A stretch of DNA of 10,410 bases from Thermoplasmata archaeon (GTDB lineage: Archaea > Thermoplasmatota > Thermoplasmata > Thermoplasmatales > Thermoplasmataceae), in the NCBI GenBank assembly GCA_021797225.1, contig JAKAAE010000049.1:1-10410 (forward strand). Reading direction: 5' to 3'. Below the pieces are notes generated by a model. That model ran no database searches. It saw only the letters and a program-made list of their open reading frames with translations, and was not told the origin of the DNA. A program made the translations under genes and the position numbers. The first letter of the stretch is position 1. The number at the start of each line of letters is the position of its first letter. Below are positions 5,938 to 10,410 of the stretch, in pieces.

Positions 5938-6963
5938 ATGACTGGTGAAGAATTATTCGAGAAATTATCAAAGTTTGGATTATCACCCTATGAAATAAAG
6001 GTTTATAAGACCTTATTATTAAATGGACCGCAAACTTCAACTTCCATTGTATCTACAGCAGGGGTACCGCAACCCAGAGTATACGACCTGTTCAATAATT
6101 TGCTTACAAAAGGTTTAATCGAAATTAGTCCAGGCAAGAAAAAAATTTACAGGGCAGTTCCAGTTGATGTCGCGCTTACGAGGATTATTGGAGAAATGAC
6201 ATCATACAAGGATGAACTTTCTGATTATATAAAAAGCTCAGAACCGGAGACAACAAAATACAATCCCTACCTCTGGTATATGGATAATATCAATCTTATC
6301 AGGGAGCAGATGAAAAACATGCTCTTGAATGCACAGACTGAAATTATAGTTTCATTAAGATTGCCTTTGCTTAAATATCTGGATAAATACCTTCTAGAAG
6401 CCGCTGAACGCGGCATATCTGTAATTATAACCATATTTCCAGATTCAGATCGCTACGATATCTCCGAACTCATATCCCGAGCCGTGATCAAGCGGCGTCC
6501 CGGTATATCTCCAGAGGTTATAATAAAGGATCGTGATGAAGCCATAGTATATGTTGATAACATAAGCACTAAAACCAAATATGCAATAGACTTCCAGGAG
6601 GAGGAGATGATTCATATTATAAACTATTATTATTATAACATTGTATGGAAACCATCCATTTACATATCCAAATTCCAGATCAGGGATGCATGGGATTTTA
6701 AAACATCATGGATATCCTGTGAGGCCATAAACGTTTTCATGAACAACGGTTACCGGCTTACGGGACACGTTATAGGAGATACCCAGAATGGCACAGTTGA
6801 TATTGAAGGGCACATTAAAGGTACCGACGTTATTCCGGGATACAAAAATTCTTATCTTATCGAAACGGACGAACGTGTTTTTACAGTAGGAGGTAGATTA
6901 ACACGTATTGAAGATATCAGAATGGACATACTTGAACTAAAAGCAGAAAAAATAGTTCAATAG
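5938..6963 (+). CDS. TrmB-family sugar-responsive transcriptional regulator
   Basis: 341 residues, the length of full TrmB proteins. Residues about 8-75 form the winged helix, with FGLSPYEIKVYKTLLLNGPQ and the recognition helix in VPQPRVYDLFNNLLTKGLIE. Residues about 85-105 are a helical linker. Residues about 110-240 form the phospholipase-D-like fold domain typical of TrmB, with no HKD catalytic motif. Residues about 245-341 form the C-terminal sugar-binding domain ending RVFTVGGRLTRIEDIRMDILEL, matching the family signature. Characterised members bind maltose, trehalose, sucrose or glucose and control sugar transport or glycolysis versus gluconeogenesis; in haloarchaea TrmB acts on ppsA. 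No transporter or sugar enzyme is adjacent, so a global rather than local role is plausible. The effector cannot be read from sequence. Confidence 0.92.
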   Translation: MTGEELFEKLSKFGLSPYEIKVYKTLLLNGPQTSTSIVSTAGVPQPRVYDLFNNLLTKGLIEISPGKKKIYRAVPVDVALTRIIGEMTSYKDELSDYIKSSEPETTKYNPYLWYMDNINLIREQMKNMLLNAQTEIIVSLRLPLLKYLDKYLLEAAERGISVIITIFPDSDRYDISELISRAVIKRRPGISPEVIIKDRDEAIVYVDNISTKTKYAIDFQEEEMIHIINYYYYNIVWKPSIYISKFQIRDAWDFKTSWISCEAINVFMNNGYRLTGHVIGDTQNGTVDIEGHIKGTDVIPGYKNSYLIETDERVFTVGGRLTRIEDIRMDILELKAEKIVQ

Positions 6964-7107
6964 GAGAAAATGTTAGCATAACTTTCAGTTAATGATCTGG
7001 ATGTCTTTATATAGGAATATTATAACTTTGTCTTCACAAAAATTCTATATCTTTGAATTTAAGCATTAATATATGTGTTCTTAATGGCAATATAAAAAAT
7101 TCAAACA

Positions 7108-7119
7108 TTTTAAATTAAA
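7108..7119 (+). promoter_or_regulatory. TATA box of the glycosyltransferase gene
   Basis: TTTAAATTAAAT lies 22-33 bases before the ATG at 7141 but only 13-24 before the in-frame GTG at 7132, which favours the ATG as start. The 168-base region 6964-7131 shows nothing else that I can support. Confidence 0.45.
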
Positions 7120-7140
7120 TAAAATTATACAGTGACGTTT

Positions 7141-7896
7141 ATGACATTAAATGCTTCAGTTGTTGTACCTGCCCTCAATGAGAGAGAAAACCTGAAAAGA
7201 CTTATACAGGAATTAAAGGGTGAAAATGTAAATTCAATATATGTTATAGATGATATGTCCGAAGACGGAACCGAAATGCTAAAAAAAGAATATCCTGATG
7301 TACATTTCCTTATAAGGCACGGAAGATTGGGCTTAATCAGTGCAGAGATAGACGGCATGAGACTTACCGATTCTGATTACGTTGTTGTTATGGATGCTGA
7401 TCTTTCCCACAAACCCGAAGATGTTCCTAAAATGATAGAAAAAGCCATAAACACTTCATCAGATCTCGTTATAGGATCCAGATATATGGAGAGTGGAATC
7501 ACCAACGATGAGTTTATCAGACAGATAATAAGTAAAATAGCCAACACACTCTTCAGAATATCATTTGATATTCATTTACATGACTGTACTTCAGGGTTTA
7601 GGGTGTACAGCAGAAAGGCATGCAATTTCATAGGAAAACAAATAGATATTGAGAATGGGTATGTTGGTCAGGTAGATATAGTGAATAGATTAAATCAGGC
7701 TGGATTTAAGATTACCGAATATCCGGTAGTTTTTGTGAAGAGAACAGAGGGAAAGTCAAAACTGAAAATGCGTGAAATTGTAAATTTCTTTCTCTTTGTA
7801 ATATATAATAAAAAAATGTTCAGATTTCTACTTGGTTTTATCGTGTTTTTAATCGGAATGGTTATCCTTTCATACATAATTATCCATTTTGTCTAG
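7141..7896 (+). CDS. Family 2 glycosyltransferase, dolichol-phosphate mannose synthase-like (DPM1 type), with one C-terminal membrane helix
   Basis: 251 residues from ATG 7141; an in-frame GTG at 7132 would add three. It probably transfers a hexose from a nucleotide sugar to a polyprenyl phosphate at the cytoplasmic membrane face, feeding N-glycan or glycolipid synthesis. Family motifs: VVVPALNERENL (7-18); IDDMSEDGT (36-44), where DDGSPDGT is usual; GRLGLISAEIDGM (61-73), the counterpart of the GLGTAxxxG loop; VMDADLSHKPED (83-94) with the metal-binding Asp85/Asp87; IGSRY (111-115); TSGFRVYSRKA (150-160); and ITEYPVVFVKRTEGKSKLKM (191-210). A single hydrophobic helix fills about 227-249; there is no GtrA-like multi-helix domain. 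The sugar and acceptor are not determined. The 3' end overlaps the convergent gene by 27 bases. Confidence 0.88.
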   Translation: MTLNASVVVPALNERENLKRLIQELKGENVNSIYVIDDMSEDGTEMLKKEYPDVHFLIRHGRLGLISAEIDGMRLTDSDYVVVMDADLSHKPEDVPKMIEKAINTSSDLVIGSRYMESGITNDEFIRQIISKIANTLFRISFDIHLHDCTSGFRVYSRKACNFIGKQIDIENGYVGQVDIVNRLNQAGFKITEYPVVFVKRTEGKSKLKMREIVNFFLFVIYNKKMFRFLLGFIVFLIGMVILSYIIIHFV

Positions 7897-9186
7897 GCCA
7901 AGGCTTGCGGCTATAATAATAGGATCCCACACCGGCCCGTATTCAGGCTCATAACCCATATCATTGTATAGGATATCGTAGAGGGTCATGTTACTATACA
8001 ATATTGTGGCCATAACGTTCAGCCTCCATGCTGAATTTTCCTTCCCTATAATCTGGGAACCAAGAAGCCTTCCAGATTTCTTTTCGAAAATTATTTTTAT
8101 GTACACATCTGATCCATGCAGGTAATTGGATTTATCTTTAGCTTTTATAAAGACACTATCAAAATTTATTCCCAGTTTCTGGGCTAGAGAAGTATTGATT
8201 CCTGTGTATCCGACCTGATATCCGAAGATGTTGATTATCGTGGTCCCCAGTGCACCTGGGAATATCCTTTTATTACCAAAAACATTAATTCCGATTGTTC
8301 TGCCCATCTTATTGGCAACCTGTGCAAGTGGATAATAGCCATAATAGTTAGTAACATGGTTCTTTGTTGCTACATTATCTCCGCCGGCATATATATCAGG
8401 GTCTGAGGTCTGTAAATAGTCATTAGTTTTTATTAGATTATCAGGTGTTAATTCAATGCCAGCCTTTTCAGCAAGTTCCACAGATGGTTTTATACCCGTT
8501 GCAAAAATTACATAATCACTAAAATAGGATCCTAGGGTTGTAGTAATTTTATATTTTTCCTGAATTTTTGAAATTGATACAGGAACCGAATTATATTCAA
8601 TATCTGGATTATTTTCCTGTACAAGATTATTAAGTACGTTTCCCATATCAGGATCCAAATGCGGAAGTAGATATTCATGTTTTGATATCAATTTAACATG
8701 GTATTTTTTTGATAGTAATGAAAATAATTCCGTCCCTAGAACGCCAGCACCTACTACTGTTACCTGGCTCACTCCGGATAATTCGCTGTTCATGGAAATT
8801 GCACTTTCCATATTCCTCAGCGACACCCCGTATTCCTTAAATTCATCTGGTATATTAGGTGTTGCGCCGGTGGCAAGTACAAGTTTATCATATTTATAGC
8901 TTTTACCGTTTGTATCAATATATTTTTTCCCGGCATTAATGGAGGTTACAGTAGAATTCGTAATTACATTTATTCCCCTATGTTCAGTGAATTCACTCAC
9001 AGGATAATGTAGCAAATCTTTAAAATCCTGGAAATAACCTGCCAGATAATAGGGCATACCGCATTCAGCATAAGATACATATCCCGTCTTTTCTATTACC
9101 GTTATTCTGGCGCTGGAATCCATACGTCTGGCCTTGGAAGCCGCAGACATACCGGCTGCACCACCACCAACAATTAGTATATCCAT
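7870..9186 (-). CDS. CoA-disulfide reductase / NAD(P)H oxidase-type pyridine nucleotide-disulfide oxidoreductase
   Basis: 438 residues. An FAD enzyme that reduces CoA disulfide, polysulfide or O2 with NAD(P)H; these activities are hard to separate within the subfamily. FAD motif GGGAAG (7-12); single redox cysteine Cys42 in SYAECGMPYYLAG, characteristic of CoADR/NADH oxidase rather than two-cysteine disulfide reductases; LVLATGATP (102-110); the NAD(P)H motif VVGAGVLGTE (144-153); the second FAD contact DIYAGGDNV (264-272); and the dimerisation-domain end YEPEYGPVWDPIIIAA (412-427), where Tyr and VWDP match CoADR. No fused rhodanese domain. In thermoacidophiles the likely role is thiol homeostasis or NADH reoxidation. 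ATG at 9186 fits a TATA box at 9204-9213. The last nine codons lie under the 3' end of the glycosyltransferase. Confidence 0.92.
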   Translation of the reverse strand: MDILIVGGGAAGMSAASKARRMDSSARITVIEKTGYVSYAECGMPYYLAGYFQDFKDLLHYPVSEFTEHRGINVITNSTVTSINAGKKYIDTNGKSYKYDKLVLATGATPNIPDEFKEYGVSLRNMESAISMNSELSGVSQVTVVGAGVLGTELFSLLSKKYHVKLISKHEYLLPHLDPDMGNVLNNLVQENNPDIEYNSVPVSISKIQEKYKITTTLGSYFSDYVIFATGIKPSVELAEKAGIELTPDNLIKTNDYLQTSDPDIYAGGDNVATKNHVTNYYGYYPLAQVANKMGRTIGINVFGNKRIFPGALGTTIINIFGYQVGYTGINTSLAQKLGINFDSVFIKAKDKSNYLHGSDVYIKIIFEKKSGRLLGSQIIGKENSAWRLNVMATILYSNMTLYDILYNDMGYEPEYGPVWDPIIIAASLGLDKMDNYV

Positions 9187-9406
9187 GCATGTAAATTCTA
9201 ATTCTATATTTAAGTTTGTTAAGATAGAACATTCATTTTATGGGATGGAACGTAATTACAGTGTTTAAGCTGCGAATTTGGAATATTTCTAGAATTTTTT
9301 AAAAAGCTGTTACCTATCAAAATATATATTAATATTATTCTGTTAATAGTATCGTGTTCAAATCCTGAGACATTAAGCTGATCACGGACAAACATAAGAA
9401 AAGTAC
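9187..9406. other. Non-coding stretch with only the CoADR promoter visible
   Basis: The first 220 bases of the 937-base region to 10123. Apart from the promoter above I see no convincing frame, hairpin or RNA gene. A plus-strand 20-codon frame from 9240 has no promoter or family features. A GTTCAAATCC string at 9356-9365 resembles a tRNA T-loop, but no cloverleaf can be drawn around it. Confidence 0.4.
9204..9213 (-). promoter_or_regulatory. TATA box of the CoA-disulfide reductase gene
   Basis: TTAAATATAG on the minus strand, 18-27 bases before the ATG at 9186; leaderless spacing. Confidence 0.5.
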
Positions 9407-9416
9407 TTTAAATAAT
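9407..9416 (+). promoter_or_regulatory. TATA-like element ahead of a short GTG-start frame
   Basis: TTTAAATAAT, 20-29 bases before the GTG at 9436. The spacing is the same as for the established genes of the window, which is the main reason to take the following short frame seriously. Confidence 0.35.
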
Positions 9417-9435
9417 ACTAATCAAGAAAATAGTA

Positions 9436-9606
9436 GTGCATTTAATTTTACGCAGATTATTTGATATCTCAAGGTATGGCCAAAAAATAAAGGTGCTTGA
9501 TGTAACCGGAAATGGGAGATTTACTGTATATAGTGCGGCCCAGTATGGTTATGAAACAGGATATCTACACAATTCCTGTTTGATAATCAATTTTAAAACT
9601 TTATAA
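9436..9606 (+). CDS. Short frame with a methyltransferase-motif-I-like segment, possible gene remnant
   Basis: 56 codons from GTG to TAA with TATA spacing upstream. The predicted chain includes IKVLDVTGNGRFTVYSAAQY followed by GYETGYLHN. This recalls the first beta-strand and glycine loop of SAM-dependent methyltransferases (VLDxGxGxGRF, then GYE at the next strand), but one residue of the glycine loop appears missing. A real methyltransferase needs about 150-250 residues, and I find no continuation in any downstream frame, so it would be a remnant or a coincidence. Other origins are possible. Low confidence. Confidence 0.22.
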   Translation: MHLILRRLFDISRYGQKIKVLDVTGNGRFTVYSAAQYGYETGYLHNSCLIINFKTL

Positions 9607-9616
9607 TTTATAAGAA

Positions 9617-9781
9617 ATGGGAAAACGTTGTTCCTGTGATGAAAATAGAATCTGGATATACGATCCAGGAATGCCATGTATATCATAAACAAAAAACAGA
9701 CCAAGAAAAAACGATTTTATATGCTTAAATTGTGTTTATTCAAATGAAGCAGGATATGTCGTTTCATTGAAAAGAGGATAA
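9617..9781 (+). pseudogene. Cysteine-rich zinc-ribbon-like small protein interrupted by one in-frame TAA
   Basis: Reading from ATG 9617, 23 codons end in MPCIS at a TAA (9686-9688). The same frame then stays open for another 30 codons to TAA at 9779. Ignoring the stop, the cysteine order is CSC (residues 5-7), PC (residue 21) and then CLNC, followed by VYSNEAGYVVSLKRG. A CxC/C plus CxxC pattern with basic flanks looks like a small zinc-binding protein. TTTTAAAA at 9591-9598 is 19-26 bases before the ATG. The stop could be a nonsense mutation or a sequencing error, or the match may be chance: an overlapping frame (+1 register) is also open for 43 codons up to about 9730. No family is assigned. 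Confidence 0.33.
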
Positions 9782-9927
9782 AAAGCCAATATGCCCTTAG
9801 TGGTGAATATTCTTTATAACTAATTGATCTTCAGAACTACAGGTTCCAATGCTTTAACATCCGGCACTTGACTTAATACCCCATAATATGAAAATTATGA
9901 GTTATTCACTTGAACGATACAGACAAA

Positions 9928-10002
9928 TCATTCATCATCGTCATCGTCGTCTTCTTCATCATTGTCGTCATCATCGTCATAATGAATTGTGAAACTGACC
10001 AT
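9928..10002 (-). CDS. 24-residue ultra-acidic microprotein with a strong Shine-Dalgarno site
   Basis: The frame runs ATG (10002) to TGA (9928). The first eight residues are MVSFTIHY, beta-prone and hydrophobic. The remaining sixteen are twelve Asp, three Glu and one Asn, giving a charge near -15. The codons mix GAT and GAC throughout, so it is not a plain triplet expansion. GGAGGTG (10008-10014) lies five bases before the ATG, complementary to the archaeal 16S rRNA 3' end. A TATA-like TTTATTAA at 10038-10045 would give a leader of about 15 bases that includes this site. Function is unknown; metal (Ca/Fe/Mn) binding or mimicry of nucleic acid are possibilities by composition only. On the other strand the same DNA reads as a His/Arg-rich frame (9888-9992) lacking a ribosome site. 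It is divergent from the esterase at 10124. Confidence 0.6.
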   Translation of the reverse strand: MVSFTIHYDDDDDNDEEDDDDDDE

Positions 10003-10007
10003 TGATG

Positions 10008-10014
10008 CACCTCC
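10008..10014 (-). promoter_or_regulatory. Shine-Dalgarno site of the acidic microprotein gene
   Basis: Reads AAGGAGGTGCATCAATG on the minus strand: a seven-base GGAGGTG core and a five-base spacer. It is the only strong ribosome-binding site that I found ahead of a start codon in the window; the other genes appear leaderless. It fixes the strand and start of the small gene. Confidence 0.65.
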
Positions 10015-10037
10015 TTATTCTGTAATAAATATTGCCA

Positions 10038-10045
10038 TTAATAAA
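10038..10045 (-). promoter_or_regulatory. Probable TATA box of the acidic microprotein gene
   Basis: TTTATTAA on the minus strand, centred about 40 bases before the ATG at 10002. Transcription starting about 25 bases downstream would leave a leader of about 15 bases that just includes the Shine-Dalgarno site. A second A/T stretch (AATATTTATT, 10024-10033) is possible but would cut into that site. Confidence 0.35.
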
Positions 10046-10096
10046 CTTTGTTATATTATTTCTGTTATTTTTATAGACTTCCAAAGGCGGTGAAAT

Positions 10097-10104
10097 CTTT
10101 ATAT
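10097..10104 (+). promoter_or_regulatory. TATA box of the esterase gene
   Basis: CTTTATAT, 20-27 bases before the ATG at 10124; leaderless spacing. It is back-to-back with the promoter of the acidic microprotein gene. Confidence 0.5.
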
Positions 10105-10123
10105 TGAAATAACATTGACTATC

Positions 10124-10410
10124 ATGTATAAGATTAAACAGGAGGAATTATTAATACCGTCCTTGGAAAAAAACCCACTGGGTGATCCGGCTATAAGGAA
10201 AATAATAATAATAGAAAATAAGGTCAATAATAAAACTCCGGTTCTTATAGGACTTCCAGGATTTTTCGGGTCAGGCAACAGCTTTTTGAACAAAAATTAC
10301 ACCAGCTTCGATTTCATAGACTTAATTATAAGGCTTCAGGATAATTTTAGTTTTATAATTGTTTTACCGGATACTATGACACAGTTTGGTGGCAATCAAT
10401 TTGTAGATTC
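10124..10410 (+). CDS. Esterase-D-like alpha/beta hydrolase, N-terminal part only (cut by window edge)
   Basis: 95 codons open to the right edge. After a variable N-terminus, KTPVLIGLPGFFGSG (38-51) is the first core strand and oxyanion loop. Residues FIIVLPDTMTQFGGNQFVD (77-95) match the putative-esterase (esterase D / tributyrin esterase) family, where LPDxxTxxGGNQYV(N/D)S precedes the catalytic-serine elbow. The serine, acid and histidine lie beyond the window. It is probably a cytoplasmic carboxylesterase; no signal peptide is seen. The substrate cannot be inferred. The leaderless promoter and chosen ATG agree. Confidence 0.8.
   Translation, partial: MYKIKQEELLIPSLEKNPLGDPAIRKIIIIENKVNNKTPVLIGLPGFFGSGNSFLNKNYTSFDFIDLIIRLQDNFSFIIVLPDTMTQFGGNQFVD

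Noticed and set aside
7132..7140. GTG start for the glycosyltransferase
   Set aside because: The TATA box is too close to 7132 and correctly spaced for ATG 7141; the added three residues (MTF) lie outside the conserved domain.
9356..9365. GTTCAAATCC string resembling a tRNA T-loop, possibly an attachment-site remnant
   Set aside because: The T-stem pairs at only four of five positions, and no matching acceptor, D or anticodon arms are found upstream. No integrase gene is nearby.
9332..9422. Minus-strand hydrophobic stretch (VLFKVLFLCLSVISL)
   Set aside because: It has no start codon in a useful place and opens directly after a stop; typical of A/T-rich non-coding DNA.
9636..9642. GTGATGA resembling a C box of a C/D guide RNA
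   Set aside because: No D box (CTGA) or C'/D' pair at suitable spacing downstream; the string falls within the cysteine-rich frame.
9931..9978. Repeated CATCGTC-type triplets taken as a CRISPR-like or tandem DNA repeat
   Set aside because: There are no spacers and no constant unit. The pattern is explained by Asp/Glu codons of the acidic frame on the minus strand.
10099..10293. Minus-strand 64-codon frame
   Set aside because: It is antisense to the esterase-D-like gene, whose motifs are clear; it has no Shine-Dalgarno site and overlaps the esterase promoter.

Overview
The window is AT-rich archaeal chromosome, most like a member of the Thermoplasmatales (Ferroplasma, Cuniculiplasma or Thermoplasma type); the assignment is inference, not a database match. 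The grounds are as follows. Nearly every gene has an A/T-rich TATA-like box about 20-28 bases before its start codon and no Shine-Dalgarno site, which means leaderless transcripts. The gene set is also archaeal in character: a TrmB-family regulator, a DtxR/IdeR-type regulator, a geranylgeranyl-reductase-family flavoprotein, a dolichol-phosphate-mannose-synthase-like glycosyltransferase and a CoA-disulfide-reductase-type enzyme.

Layout. Positions 1-1711 (minus) hold most of a phosphoenolpyruvate synthase that runs off the left edge. A 290-base divergent intergenic region follows, then a small alpha/beta hydrolase resembling the ABHD14 family (2002-2592, plus). This converges on a short geranylgeranyl-reductase-like oxidoreductase (2601-3554, minus), which is divergent from a DtxR/IdeR-type metal regulator (3662-4285, plus). 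Next come a long coiled-coil protein with a basic Lys/Pro tail (4339-5082, minus), a 2-Cys peroxiredoxin (5299-5886, plus), a full-length TrmB-type sugar-responsive regulator (5938-6963, plus) and a DPM1-like glycosyltransferase (7141-7896, plus). The glycosyltransferase overlaps tail-to-tail with a CoA-disulfide reductase/NADH oxidase (7870-9186, minus). The right edge cuts an esterase-D-like hydrolase (10124 onward, plus).

The 937 bases between 9187 and 10123 contain no ordinary gene and are the most unusual part. They hold two short candidate coding stretches with promoter-like spacing. One resembles a methyltransferase motif I; the other is a cysteine-rich, zinc-ribbon-like frame interrupted by a single TAA. 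They also hold a 24-codon gene on the minus strand (9928-10002), preceded by the only strong Shine-Dalgarno sequence I see in the window. It encodes a peptide whose last 16 residues are 15 Asp/Glu and one Asn.

The genes look mostly monocistronic. Themes are central carbon flux (PEP synthase plus a TrmB-type regulator, whose promoters share a TAAATATTTA palindrome), redox and metal homeostasis (peroxiredoxin, CoA-disulfide reductase, DtxR-type regulator) and envelope lipid or glycan chemistry (GGR-like reductase, DPM-like transferase). No CRISPR array, insertion sequence, rRNA or convincing tRNA was seen.
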